A stretch of DNA of 64,000 bases from Saccharina japonica (Eukaryota > Sar > Phaeophyceae > Laminariales > Laminariaceae). The DNA is taken from assembly GCA_008828725.1 (NCBI GenBank), contig MEHQ01003819.1, positions 82,463-146,462 on the forward strand. The letters run 5' to 3'. The notes beneath the pieces were generated by a model that had not been told where the DNA came from, made no database searches, and was given only the letters and a program-made list of their open reading frames with translations. Positions 1-10,721 of this stretch are shown piece by piece. How positions within the stretch are numbered: the stretch's first letter is position 1; the number at the start of each line of letters is the position of its first letter. The translations under genes were made by a program, and so were the position numbers.

Positions 1-89
1 AGCGAACATCGTTGCCCGCGTGGCTGCGCTCGAGCAAGCCCAGCAAGGCCAGGGCCAGCAGCAGGCAGGCCAGCCACATATCCCGATAG

Positions 90-1319
90 GGCCCCTACCC
101 GGGCTCCCCCCCTGCGGCCCAGCTCCTCTCTTGGCCCCCTGGGGTTCTGGGTGCTCAGCCACTCCAGGGGTTGCCCAAGCAAACCCAGCTGGCAGCGGCC
201 ACGGCCGCGATCAAGGCCAACGCTCGGCTCGCGGCCGAGGTGTGGCGCTCGATGGCGGGCACGAAGTATTTTATTGCCCGCGGGAGTTTCAGCGTCGCCG
301 AGCCGCTCACCCCAGATAGTTTGGGTTTCATCCTGAAGGAGGTAGCGAGCGTCGGCCCAGCCTCTACAAAACAGCTCCAGCACTTGGCGGAACTCGCTGT
401 ACAAGATTTTTTCCCACCGGCCCCAGTGGGGGAAACCCCCGTCGCCGTGCCTGCTGACGTGCACTTCCGCATTTTCCTCGCCGCCTTCGGGGCCGTGCTG
501 GAGTACGGCATGGGGAGCGCACCGGCTATATGCAAGACTCGCGTTACTTTGCTCAAGCAGGAGATGGAAGCGGTACTGACGTAGCTACAGGCCTACTTGC
601 AGTACCACTACTTGGCTATACATCCGTACCCTACCCAGGTTCGCGCGGCCCTTCTGCCTGCCATCAATGCGGGGCTCGACGTATACATGCACGAGCTCGC
701 CAAGCAAGCCGGCGCCCTGTGGACCGAACACCCCCACATGCCCCCACCCGACCGCTCCGGGCCCCTCGCGGCCCACCCAAGTTCTACGAGGCTCATAGCC
801 TTGCTGGTGGAGAGCTCCGCGGACAGCCTCGCGGAGCGCGCGCAGCACTGGAAATCCACAGCGACGAAGACGGCCGGCACAGGGGCCGGAAAACGCAAGG
901 CCGCAGAGAAGCCAGGGGGGTCCAAGGCTAACTCCGGACAAGGGCGGACGACACCCACGGAGGGCAACCGCGCCTTCAAAGCTCGCTTGGCGGAATGGGA
1001 GACCCCGGCGGGCGTGTGCGAGTACGCCTGGCGCGGCGACACCTGTCCACGGTCCGCCTGCAGATACATCCACGACCAGGTGGCCCCTGCGGTCGGCCAG
1101 GCGGCCCAGGCTCCCCCGCAGGCCACGCCCTCACCGCCCCCGTCGCTGCCCCAGCGCCAGCAGCAGGCGACCACCGCCGGGGGCGGCGCGGCATCCACGG
1201 ATGGGAGCACGCCGTCTACGTCCCTCGTCCGTTTCAGCCGGAGCCACGCGGCCGCCGGCCGGGGCGGAGCTTCCGCGGGCGCCGGGGCAGGTCGGGGCAG
1301 CGGCGGCACCAGCAACTGA
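90..1319 (+). pseudogene. gag: Gag-like protein of the Ngaro-like element, amber-interrupted
   Basis: One frame stays open from 90 to 1319 except for a single TAG at 582-584. The first Met lies at 171. The N-terminal part is Ala-rich and helical-looking. The C-terminal part has a basic, low-complexity linker and then a CCCH zinc finger spaced C-x8-C-x4-C-x3-H (about nt 1017-1074), followed by a Pro/Gln/Ala/Gly-rich tail to the TGA at 1317. A nucleic-acid-binding finger near the C-terminus is typical of Gag. A Gln-rich stretch in another frame (about 20-105) may be the true N-terminus, shifted near the C-run at 104-110. The TAG could be a CAG changed by one transition, or a readthrough site. 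No particle function is demonstrable; the role follows from position before the RT. Confidence 0.6.
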
Positions 1320-2296
1320 CAATACGGGCTCTGCCGCCAGGCAGGGCCGACCACGGGGAGGGAGGGAGCAGGCGCGGCCGACCAGGGCTTCGCCGACCTC
1401 ACGAGTTCCGTTGGACTTGACAGGGCTCCTACTCCGGGATCGGTTTCGCCGGACCTGTTTCACGGTGATTCAGTTCCCCACAGGATCCGCAGCAGTTGAC
1501 AGTCGGTCGCAGGCACCGAGCAGCAGAGAGGGCGATAGACGCAGAATAACACGCCGACACACACAGGCACAGATAGATGGGTAGACAGTAGACAGCCCTC
1601 ATATACCAGACGGCAGCACAGACAAACATGCAGCCACACGGATAGACATACAGACATACATACTTACAGACAGAGGGACCACTCGTCCGACGAAAATTAC
1701 AGACATACTGAAGACAGGTAGACAGACACACAGAAAGACAGACAGAAACGAAACGAAACGAAACGAAAGGGACCAACGGTAGAGCTCGATCTCATCAATT
1801 AAGTGACAGCTCGACCGTCCAGCTGAACAGAGGGCCAGACACCCCACTTCGGGCCTTTCGGTACAGCGCCGAGGTGCCGAAGGTTCAGGACAGCAGGCGA
1901 GTGTGAGTAGCGGGCCAGAGTACCCCGTTCGGAGTCGTACGTCGGGGCAGTCCCCCGTACTCCGAACACGCACACAGTATCGCACCAGTAGGAGCCTCGG
2001 GCCAGACACTCGTTTCCGTTGTGAGTCAAAAGTAACGACTCCGGTGGAAGGCTCGTACAGCAGCAGGGGCAGAGGGTCAGACACAGATAGTTACCCCACT
2101 CCCACGTACGTCGCCAGCTGGCGACGGCGCCGGAGGCCCGTCCCAGGGTGGGGGCGTTCAACCCCGTTTTTCGTTTTTCCGACTCAGCAGACAGCACAGC
2201 CGGGGTACACAGTTAGTCAGACAATATCGAGTCACTCACCGTCCGTTTCAGCTCAATCAGTGTTCGTCCCCCCCCTCATGGTAGGTAGGGGCTTGA
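1320..2296 (+). other. gag-pol interval of the Ngaro-like element
   Basis: No recognised domain. The stretch 1540-1790 is rich in AGACA-like short repeats. A Ser/Thr/Arg-rich frame (1903-2391) stays open and overlaps the start of the RT frame in a different phase. It could be a Gag-Pol linker reached by frameshift, or chance. Confidence 0.4.
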
Positions 2297-4633
2297 TTTA
2301 CACCCACGGCCCCGTTCGATCACACGCGTACCGCAGGACCGAAATCGGGGCCGTCGGAGCCGTCCGTTCGGGCCGATCCGCGGAGGGGTAGCGGGTCAGC
2401 GCGCGCGCGGCTTCCTGATGGAGGGTGGCGCGGTCGACCTCCGAACGCACAGATAGTACAGCAGTGGCATGCAGAAAAGGCTAACCTCGAAAAAGACAAC
2501 CTCAACGTTCAAACTAGAGAAGACATCTTGTATCGGCTAGCCGACATTTGCACGGCCTTGATGCGACAGGCCGCAGTAAGGCGACACCCGAGTATCGTAG
2601 GGGCAGTCGCCCGTTTAGTGGGAGGCGGCTTGGTCGCCCCACCGACAGACCCAGCCCAGATTCAGAAGTATTTCGGAGACATAAAAGGTTTCAAAGACGT
2701 TGACGAGCTTATCACGATCGTCACGGGGGGGGTCCCCGTGTGCGCAGCAGTAACCAGTACAGAGTTAAATCACGCCTTGCAATACGGCAACCACCGCCGC
2801 GCCCTCGAACATCTCCCGGCCATATGGGATAAGCTCAGCGAAGATGTTCGACGCGATAAGTGCCTGGTCATACGTAAGTCGTTCGCAAGACAAATCCCTA
2901 ACCTGAGGGTGTCGCCACTCGGGGCTGTAGTCACCCACAAGGTCAGGATTATTAACGACCTTTCCTTCGAGGTGCGGCACCGGAACAAAAAGGGGGGCCT
3001 GAACAGAGACACGGATCCAGACTCCGTTCCCCCGTGTCTGTGCGCGACAGCCCTTCCAAAGTTCCTCACAGAAATCGTGAGCCTACGCCAAACATACCCT
3101 GTAGAGCGCATACTGATGAGCAAGGCAGACGTATCAGATGCGTTTCGGAATGTTAGAGTCGACCCGGACCAAGCCCACAATTTCTGCTACACGATCGGGG
3201 ACCTGATCGTGATCGATTTTCGGCTGACGTTTGGGTGGTCCGGGTCCCCGGGTTTCTGGGGGGTCATGGCCTCGGCAGCCGAGCACTCGCATTGTCACAC
3301 GTCGGTACAGTCAGCTCAGCTACTTAGCGAAGGACGTGCGATGATGTCGCACGTCAAGATCGTAGACCGTTGGGAAGAAGGAGAGCCAACCCGGGTGCCG
3401 ACGGACGCCAAAATCAGAGCGCACCCGGGGGGGGGGAGGTTAGACCCGTTTTTCGTCACGGTGTACGTAGACGATTACCTCTTAGTTAGGGTACAGCATT
3501 CAGCCGATGACACGACTGCCCTTACAGCGTCCGCCTCATTAGCGTCCGACCACGTGCGCCTGTTCGGACGAGGCGAAGACGGAGCAACCCCGATCCTCGC
3601 GCCAAAAAAGAGCACGGACTGGGACACCACGATCGACGCGCTAGGTTTCACTGTAAACTCACATACCCTACGTATTTCCTACCCGCGCGAGAAAACCGAG
3701 GCGATTAGGAGACTGTTGCTCGACCAGTGGCCCTCGAGCAGGAGGTGCGCGACAGTCAAAGAAGTCCTTAGCATCGCGGGAAAGTTATGGAACCTCACGT
3801 ACGTAGTCAGAGCAGGCATACATTTCGTATGGAGGCTCTTACGCCTGACGGGCCTCCATGACTCGCAGGACCAAAAGTGTCAGAACGGTATTGTGACCCT
3901 GGGTAGAGAGTTTCACGCAGACCTTCACTTCTGGAGGTGGGCGATAGAGCACGAGCTCCTACAAGTCGGAGAAGCTCTCAGCGCGCCTTGTTACTCGACC
4001 ATGAAACGTCCCCCTAAAAGGCATTACTTATCCGACGCCAGTTTTGAAGCGGTCGGGGGGTACTGCGTTGAAAGAAAGGTTTACTGGCGTTACGATTTAC
4101 CCACAGAACTGACAGCAGAACTTAAACGAAAGGCCGAGCTCAACGAAACCTGTACGATCACGATCAACCTCCTCGAATTGCTCGGGATGGTCGTGACGGC
4201 CTGGGTGATGCTCGAACTAGTAGGGGACACGCCCGATCGCGACGGGGACCCGGTTCTGATGCGCGGCGACAACACGGCAGCAGTGTCGTGGGTCACTCGG
4301 TGCGGCGGGGCCAGGGAAAAGCGCGCGGGCCTACTCATGCGAATGCTCGGCCGCCTTGAAATTAAGGGGCGGTGGAGCCACCTCGCTAGGCATATCCCCG
4401 GCGTCCAAAACACTCTAGCAGACGGTATATCGCGGTGGCCCCGCAACATGGTAGGCAGAAAAGTTAAGGAACTCACAACCTCGGACGATTGGTCGGAGCG
4501 AGCGATTGGAAAGCACGGGGTACAGATTTTTAATGTCGTGCTTGGATCAGAATGCGTCGGCACTAGTCACGACGAACTGTTATGGAACCTCAAGCAAACG
4601 GCACGGACGGCGCGTGACCCACCTCCGCGGTGA
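2297..4633 (+). CDS. pol: Reverse transcriptase-RNase H (Pol) of Ngaro-like element
   Basis: The frame is open from 2297 to the TGA at 4631-4633. It has no ATG before 2561, so the true start is uncertain and may need a frameshift from upstream. Numbering from the TTG at 2528, the RT fingers motif KVRIINDLSF lies near residues 137-147. The first catalytic Asp is in SKADVSDAF near 198-206, and the YVDD active site is near 313-316. The RNase H is of the DIRS/Ngaro kind: LSDAS (near 501), an ELLG helix (near 550), RGDN (near 579-582) and ADGISRW (near 632-638). All expected catalytic acids are visible. It would copy element RNA into cDNA in the nucleus or cytoplasm. The same frame runs on into the recombinase and is separated from it only by stop codons. 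Confidence 0.9.
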   Translation, partial: FTPTAPFDHTRTAGPKSGPSEPSVRADPRRGSGSARARLPDGGWRGRPPNAQIVQQWHAEKANLEKDNLNVQTREDILYRLADICTALMRQAAVRRHPSIVGAVARLVGGGLVAPPTDPAQIQKYFGDIKGFKDVDELITIVTGGVPVCAAVTSTELNHALQYGNHRRALEHLPAIWDKLSEDVRRDKCLVIRKSFARQIPNLRVSPLGAVVTHKVRIINDLSFEVRHRNKKGGLNRDTDPDSVPPCLCATALPKFLTEIVSLRQTYPVERILMSKADVSDAFRNVRVDPDQAHNFCYTIGDLIVIDFRLTFGWSGSPGFWGVMASAAEHSHCHTSVQSAQLLSEGRAMMSHVKIVDRWEEGEPTRVPTDAKIRAHPGGGRLDPFFVTVYVDDYLLVRVQHSADDTTALTASASLASDHVRLFGRGEDGATPILAPKKSTDWDTTIDALGFTVNSHTLRISYPREKTEAIRRLLLDQWPSSRRCATVKEVLSIAGKLWNLTYVVRAGIHFVWRLLRLTGLHDSQDQKCQNGIVTLGREFHADLHFWRWAIEHELLQVGEALSAPCYSTMKRPPKRHYLSDASFEAVGGYCVERKVYWRYDLPTELTAELKRKAELNETCTITINLLELLGMVVTAWVMLELVGDTPDRDGDPVLMRGDNTAAVSWVTRCGGAREKRAGLLMRMLGRLEIKGRWSHLARHIPGVQNTLADGISRWPRNMVGRKVKELTTSDDWSERAIGKHGVQIFNVVLGSECVGTSHDELLWNLKQTARTARDPPPR

Positions 4634-5758
4634 CACGCCTCGGGACCCCCTCCCCCGAAAAATCCCACCCGCTCGTTTCCCCCTCGTGCTGCACGAGCAG
4701 AAGCAGGGAACAAGCAAGATGTAGTACGGTTGGTGGAGACCCTGGCGTGGGGATCCGTGGCGGAAAGTACCTAGAAAAACTACTGGGGGAAGTGGAAGTT
4801 CTGGGTGGAGGAAAGGAGGTTGCAGGGGAAGGGGCCCTGGCTGCATGAACTCGGGGACACCGATCAGGTTCGAGAATAAGTGTTGGAATTCATGGCGTCC
4901 CGGTGTTTCGTGCATAACAATCAGCAGTCGACTGTCAGGGGGTATTTGGCCGCGATCAAATACTACCACAAGATATGTACAGGAAAGGAACTGCCCACCT
5001 CGCACTGTATGATCGTAGCCGTAGGAAAAGGGATTGACAGGGCGCACGGCATGACAACGAAGAAATCGACCGTCCGGTTACCTTTGACTTGGTCGATTTT
5101 GTCGCAAGGGCGACGAGTAGTGACGACTACCGTTGATGAAGGGGTTGTCATGTGGCTGGGTCTGGCGTTGTCCTATTTCTTGCTGTGTAGAGCGTCGGAG
5201 TTGTGGGCGTACGCGGACGGAAAAGTTCACCCCGAGTTCTGTTTGACGCGAAATTCCCTAACCTTTCTCTCCGGAGAAGAGCGACTCTCGTTTGAGAATC
5301 GCGCGCGCGCGAATGCAGTGCAGGTGCGGTTTCGGGCGTCGAAGAGCGACCAGAAGCGCGAGGGGTGCACGATCACCCGAACAAGGGTCGCGGGGGCGGC
5401 GTTGGACGCAGGAAGCCCGGCAGGAGCCTTCGAAGCCCTGCTGGAGCTTCTAAACGTACACCCCCAACTCCCAGGGGATGCCCCGCTCACCGTCAGGCGC
5501 ACGCCTTCGGGTTGGAATGTTTTTACCCGTACGGAAGCGGTAGCAGCGTTGAGGCTGATGGTTGGAAGTAGCGGTCGAGATCCAGCCCAGTATGCGTTGC
5601 ACTCAGGAAGGATCGGGGGGGTTATCCTTTTTGTCTTTTTAGGGATCTCGGAGCTGCAGATACAACGCGCAGGCAGATGGAAGTCCCGTGCGTTCATGAC
5701 TTACGTACGGGCGGCTGGGGAAGGCGCCGAGTCGGTATCTGCGGCCCTAGCGAAGTAG
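4634..5758 (+). pseudogene. Tyrosine recombinase of Ngaro-like element, N-terminal part interrupted by stops
   Basis: The catalytic part is open from 4880 to 5758 (292 codons). It shows Arg104 in LLCRASEL, His241-x-x-Arg244 in LHSGRIGG, Trp267 in AGRW and the nucleophile Tyr275 in FMTYVR, which is the full R-H-R-W-Y set of tyrosine recombinases. The region before it, in the same frame as pol, reads as the helical DNA-binding N-terminus (about 4727-4876). It carries a TAG at 4772-4774 and a TAA at 4877-4879; the pol TGA at 4631 precedes it. Such enzymes integrate a circular cDNA without a target-site duplication. This copy probably makes no full-length enzyme unless the stops are read through. 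Confidence 0.85.
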
Positions 5759-5787
5759 GGGTCGTCGTTTTCAGGCTGCCCATATGG

Positions 5788-6045
5788 TGTGAGAGTTTTG
5801 TTATAGCCCCGCAAGGGAAGGAGCGGGGCATGGGTTTTTCGGGTTAGCCTGATAACGTATTAAGTTTTCGCTTGGGGGGCGGGTTCGTAGTTATTATTTG
5901 GGTTAAACTTACGGCGCGCCCCTTGGCGGGTTTTGTGGTGCGTTGCGCGGCGTGCCTCTGCGTTCGCAGGTTTTTCTTGGGCACCGCCGTAAAACGCGCT
6001 GGCATTCGAAAACTAATAATCCAGAATCTCTTGAGCTGCAACAAA
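5788..6045 (+). repeat. Direct repeat B1 of Ngaro-like element
   Basis: 258 bp, matching 6416-6673 at a constant offset of 628 with no net indel and about nine substitutions by eye. It starts TGTGAGAGTTTTG and ends GAGCTGCAACAAA. It begins 29 bp after the recombinase stop. Confidence 0.9.
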
Positions 6046-6415
6046 ATGTAGCTTTACGCAGGAATGCGGAGTTTGTGGAGGCGTGGTTGGGATTCGAATA
6101 ATGGTAGTAGGGTAACGGCCAAACTAGAATACAAATTCGAATTAGGTCGACGTCGTTGTGTCTGCCCCAGACTCGCCCAAGTGTTAGACGAGACTGGGGT
6201 TCTCACACGAGCGGCAGAACAGGAGCACAGAGAGAGGGGGGGAGTCGGCCCTCCAGTGGCTGCGAGGTTGGGGACGGAGGATATTGTTTACAGCAGGGCA
6301 GCAGTACGGGACAGCACGTCAACTTGGTTCTGATCGACTTTCCCGCCCACCCGCCCACCCTGTCGCTCAAGAGGAGGGGGGAATAAGGGCGCAACAAGTC
6401 GGGACGATTGTTGGC
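6046..6415 (+). repeat. Inter-repeat segment, predicted A2 of the split direct repeats
   Basis: A 370-bp unique segment between the two 258-bp copies. If the element is Ngaro-like, this should match sequence at the 5' end of the element, left of the window. Nothing inside the window matches it. Confidence 0.55.
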
Positions 6416-6673
6416 TGTGAGAGTTTTGTTATAGCCCCGCAAGGGAAGGAGCGGGGCATGGGTTTTTCGGGTTAGCCTGATAACGTATTAAGTTTTCGCT
6501 TGGGGGGGGGGTTCGTAGTTATTATTTGGGTTAAACTTACGGCGCGCCCCTTGGCGGGTTTAGTATTGCGTTGCGCGGCGTACCTCTGCTTTCGAAGGTT
6601 TTTCTTGGGCACCGTCGTAAAACGCGCCGGCATTCGAAAACTAATAATCCAGAATCTCTTGAGCTGCAACAAA
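6416..6673 (+). repeat. Direct repeat B2, 3' end of Ngaro-like element
   Basis: Second 258-bp copy. Similarity to B1 stops after CAACAAA at 6673, which marks the inferred right end of the element. Confidence 0.9.
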
Positions 6674-7029
6674 CAGTGATCCGTCGGTCGGGCTGGGGTT
6701 TCCACACTGCGCGGGGTGGTTTCGAGCCAGGGGATCGTTTTTTCGTCCCCGGGTGGTTGGAGTTGTCGAGATACGGAGGGGTTTCTGAATCGGGGATGGG
6801 GCCCTATCGTCCCCGGGTGCGGCGGGACTGGGGGGTTTCCCCGAGGGGAAACTCTCGCCGCGTGCGCCGCGGCCCCTGATTGGCCGAAGGCGGGCTGGCC
6901 CCCCCCCTCGACCAATCAATGGGCACCGGGCTCGGAAAACGCAGGAATGAAATGTAATCCTTATTATATTATTAGGCTATGCCGTTACTCATTTCACTAG
7001 ACAGGGTTTTTTTGGGCTGCGGGGATGAG
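6674..7029. other. GC-rich flank, no gene seen
   Basis: Flanking DNA with G and C runs and scattered short open frames. No recognisable protein motif or repeat. Confidence 0.4.
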
Positions 7030-7304
7030 AGGTGAAATAAGTACCCTCAGGGGTTCGAGAAGACCACGAACCCTCGGCCGAGGGTACGTCTTGATATACG
7101 CACGAACCCTCGTCCAGTATAGTACTGCTACGTTAGGTATACCTTGGCACCACAGCAGTACACACTTCACGTCTTTGTGCTGTACTGATGTTGTTGCTGT
7201 GCCGTACCGCAGGCCGCGAGTTAGGAGGTTTCGTGCGTATACAGACGTACCCCCGGCCGAGGGTTCGTGGTCTTCACGAACCCCCAAGGGTACATATATC
7301 ACCT
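7030..7304. mobile_element. Palindromic MITE-like element with about 75-bp inverted arms
   Basis: The left arm (about 7030-7106) starts AGGTGAAATAAGTACCCT. The right arm (about 7228-7304) is its imperfect reverse complement, ending AGGGTACATATATCACCT. Both arms contain CGAACCCTCGGCCGAGGGT or its close inverse, itself a small palindrome. No coding capacity; a target duplication could not be fixed. Confidence 0.65.
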
Positions 7305-8623
7305 TCCGGGGAAATAAAAGTGAAAAAAAACGCCACCAATAAAGTCTTGAAACCTACACAAACTCGTTTTAGCCGGGGGGGAAGAGGGTACATTCGAGGC
7401 GGAGAGCTCGGCGGGAGGACATAACCACAGGTCGTCAAAGTACAGAATCCTTAGACCAGATGGGTGACAGTGTTTGTGTGAAGGGAAACGTAGGTTTGGT
7501 GCTACGATGCATAGGACTACTCGTCAAACACACGTTGTTCCGCCAAAACAACGTGATTCGCGCCGCAGAGAAAGAGCAGATCGGGCCTGGTGCTGCTGCT
7601 GCTGTGCTCGTAGTGCAATGCAACATCGGCGGCGTGGGTTTGTGGGCGGCGCGGTCAGCACGCCTAGTGCAGCACCCTATATCGGCAGCACGACGGAGCA
7701 CGGAGTGCGTGCTCATACAGCCGTGTTCCTCCTCGCTGGTGTTGACGTCGAGACAGTTCCAACAGCAACAGATCAGAAGTGGTTCCGATGCGTTGTGTGT
7801 TTGTTGTACATACGTCGTGTGTACACTACTTGTGTGGCAAATCGGATCATGTGCACACAACCTCTTTGTGGTCTCGTGCTCTGGTGCAGGGTGGCTCTCC
7901 GTGCGTTGCTGTTCGGGGCGTCGTGGCACACGCTCTGTCGCAGGCTTGTTTTAGGTGGTGGTACTCCAGTGCAGACTGTCGCAGCGTGCGGTGGTCCGGC
8001 TTCCATGCGAAGTACGATGTGGCAATTGGGATGCAACGTTCGAACGCGCCGATTGTGACATACCATTGTGTCTGATAATATAAGGGTCGTCTCAAAAATA
8101 TTACTCGTATCAAAGTGTTCGTTATATTTTCAACTGTTTCCTTGGGTGCTAATGGTGTAAACACTACACGCAGCAGTACATACGAGTATTCACTGCTGTT
8201 GGATTTAGACATACTTCGAAGTACTTCCGTTTGTTTTTCTCAGGGATTGCCCATCCCTGGCCTCTCAGAGCTCCCACTTCGACACCGCCTCCTTCCATTA
8301 ATTGCCAGGGTTTATATCTGTTTTTGTTTCCTATACTTTTTTTGTCGGCGAGAGTCTTTTGGCTTTTTCGGTTTTGGATTCGTTCGTGCGACAGCGAGCA
8401 CGGCAGTGCGGGCGAGTCCGGCGCCGTCGCGGGTATGGGAGGGCGCTGGCCAGTAGGGGGGGGTCAGAAGGGGCGCGGTCGGCTTTTTCGTGGCTAGGCG
8501 TGGCGTGTCCATCAAGACACGAAGGGAGCATGAAGGAGCTTTGTCTGCCGTGCTGCTGCTGTGTGAATCCCGTATGTCCGAAATTATATGGTTCGTTTCT
8601 CTCTGTAAAATAACATTCAAGCG
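7305..8623. other. No supported gene
   Basis: Overlapping open frames on both strands (for example 7435-7954) show no family motif and no convincing start context, and are Cys/Arg-biased in several phases at once. They are most likely chance. Confidence 0.35.
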
Positions 8624-8854
8624 GTGCTTATTTTACGAAAAGTATTATTTAAAGAGAGAGAGCCAGGCGCGTTGAACACCATCATCCTCGACCGGGAGAA
8701 CAAGGGCAACGGTGAGCACCGGGCTTCACGCGAAGCGGGCTACGGGGCTCACTGGGGCAGAGAGGCAGTAGAGCTCGACCCGGACCGAATCGATGGCGAG
8801 GTGATCGCGGGTGGGCGGCGAGCGTCGAGGGTGATAGAACGCGACAGATGTTAA
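8624..8854 (+). CDS. Short hypothetical ORF, 76 codons
   Basis: ATG-started frame with a charged second half (many Glu, Arg and Gly). Its GC content is higher than its AT-rich surroundings, which is the main reason to mention it. No domain recognised and no splice context established. It could be an exon of an unseen gene or chance. Confidence 0.15.
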   Translation: MLILRKVLFKEREPGALNTIILDRENKGNGEHRASREAGYGAHWGREAVELDPDRIDGEVIAGGRRASRVIERDRC

Positions 8855-9687
8855 ACAAAAAAAAACGGCGCAATGATCACAGACACGACGGCCCGACGGG
8901 ATTTTTTTCAAAGATACAACGAGGATATCGATGTACTTGTTGTTTGACGTTATATGACCATGTAACCCCCCCCTCCTCTGCAGGTTATATAGTATCAGTT
9001 CGTAGAATGGTTATGAAAAATCGTCCTGTTGACCCTCGCAGCATCCAGGGGAGTCACTGGCCTATATCCTCGAAGAGGAATGGATATTGAACACGCGCGG
9101 ACGGCTTATCATTAAAACTTACAGATTTTAATATAAACCAGTACACGTGTATGAAGTAGTACGTAGCTCGCAAAGTTGGGTTTCAACCATTCAATTGGTC
9201 GTATCCACAGCTGACATTTTTTTTTATTTTGATTAAAAAATAATGAAATAATAAAAATACAAAATCAATTTTTCGTGTCACTTGATTCTCAATTTTTTCC
9301 GACCGTTTCTTTTTCGTTTTTGTTTTTTGCTCCTCCTGTCGTTTTGTTCGAGTACGGGTACGTACGAGTACGACTACGTTTGTACGTCTTTCTGAGTTTC
9401 GTGGATTTTTTGTTTGCCATACTTCACAACTTGACGCCCGTGCTGGTGCTGTGTGTGTTTTCCTTCCACACATTACTTGTACCTGGTACGTACAAAGTTG
9501 TTGTTGTGTGCATACTACCACACATCATCTCGAAAAAGGCACAAATCACATCCCCACAGGCAGCGCAGGGCCGTGCCGTGAGCCGTGTTGCTGTGCTTTC
9601 TCTTTCGAACGTTCAGCTTTCTTTGTCGTCCTGGAGATTGAGCTAAATTGTGCATCCCGAGCATTTTTATTTTTTTATTTTTTATTT
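8855..9687. other. AT-rich stretch, no gene seen
   Basis: Poly-T/poly-A-rich DNA with short frames only. No repeat family shared with the rest of the window was noticed. Confidence 0.35.
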
Positions 9688-9815
9688 TATCCTCCGGCGG
9701 ATGGGTCAAAATAAAGCTTACGCCCTCCACCGCCTCCACACTTCCACGTCTCACTTCGTGTCGTGTGTCAATTCACTCCATGCCCCCTCGGAAGTATCAG
9801 CCCTTGCTGTCTACT
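9688..9815. repeat. Dispersed repeat, copy 1 (partner at 52874-52990)
   Basis: From CCTCCGGCGGATGGGT to CTTGCTGTCTAC the sequence closely matches 52874-52990. The main difference is about 9 extra bases here within CTCCACCGCCTCCACAC. Both copies follow a T-rich run. Family unknown. Confidence 0.8.
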
Positions 9816-10721
9816 ACTCCGGAGACTCGTACCTGTTGGTGGCGGCCTGCCCTGTTTTTTTTTTTAGTGTTGTTATTGTCTGCTACAAGCGCTCCGCGTG
9901 GATGTCGGCATATAGTGTGTCAATTTACGTGTAACACGGATTGCGGTATAGTAGATAGGGTGTGGATCGTGGTCCATTTGTTTTTTTGTCCGCTATACCG
10001 GCCCCGCCTTGGCATAGTTCGGGGTACCACTATTCCTGATACATTTCGCGTGTACATGCCTATGAACTGAAGTAATAGTTTCGTACACCTTTGTATCGAA
10101 AACCCCTTGCGAAGTAATGTGCCCCTCTTTGCCGCTGTGTGCTCGCGCGCAACCAAGCAGCATGACCTGGTGTTGCCTCCTGTGTGTTTGGTAGTGTGCA
10201 GTCGTTAGCAGGATACCCCAGAAGATCTTTGTGTCAGAAGCGCGGTTGCGTACTGTACATAACCAATGTCGCTGCTGCTGTATGCTACTATAGTCAGTGC
10301 AGGAGCGTGCTGCTGTACCGTGTTCCTGATGCTGGTTAAGGGTCAGCTGGTCCAGCTTTATCCGTAGATATTCGAGTGGGTACAAACTCGCCCCTACAGT
10401 TATTTATATAGAAGACAAGCTGCAGGTGTTCTTTCCATGGCGGATGTATGTAAGCTCTCCCCCACCCGCCCACCTGCTTCCTTTGTATCGAAATTGCACC
10501 ATTATTAACCGCCGCACCCCGTTCTCTTCCTCCCTGGACCACTCTTTTGGCCACGCTCCGAACTATACAGCAGAATGATCCCGTCTTGGTCATCCGGAAG
10601 CTCTCAAGATTGAGGTGGAGCAACCGTCGTGCTGATCGTGCCATGTTCGTAACTTTTGCACCAAATGTGAACGTGCTGTTGCCATTGTTCAGGCGGAAAC
10701 GGTCTCGGGTGGAGGATATTC
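9816..10721. other. No supported gene; probable 5' flank of the RanBP2-finger gene
   Basis: Short frames without motifs. No promoter element can be assigned with confidence. Confidence 0.3.

Larger units (their letters stand above)
1..6673 (+). mobile_element. Ngaro/DIRS-like tyrosine-recombinase retrotransposon, 5' end outside window
   Basis: The gene order is gag-like, reverse transcriptase/RNase H, tyrosine recombinase. A 258-bp direct repeat (5788-6045 and 6416-6673) then flanks a 370-bp unique segment. Known Ngaro/VIPER elements have the layout A1-genes-B1-A2-B2, so the two 258-bp copies fit B1 and B2 and the segment between them fits A2. A1 should lie just left of the window. There is no integrase or protease, and no methyltransferase-like domain as in DIRS1. 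The copy is decayed: gag carries one in-frame stop and the pol-recombinase frame three. B1 and B2 differ at about nine positions by eye. Class assignment is firm from the protein motifs; Ngaro rather than another DIRS-group lineage is an inference from the repeat layout. Confidence 0.85.

Noticed and set aside
5788..6673. LTRs of an LTR retrotransposon
   Set aside because: Both copies lie on the 3' side of the genes only 370 bp apart. The recombinase is a tyrosine recombinase, and no DDE integrase or protease is seen.
7435..8075. Overlapping long frames on both strands
   Set aside because: Several phases are open at once with Cys/Arg/Val bias, which points to base composition and not to a gene.
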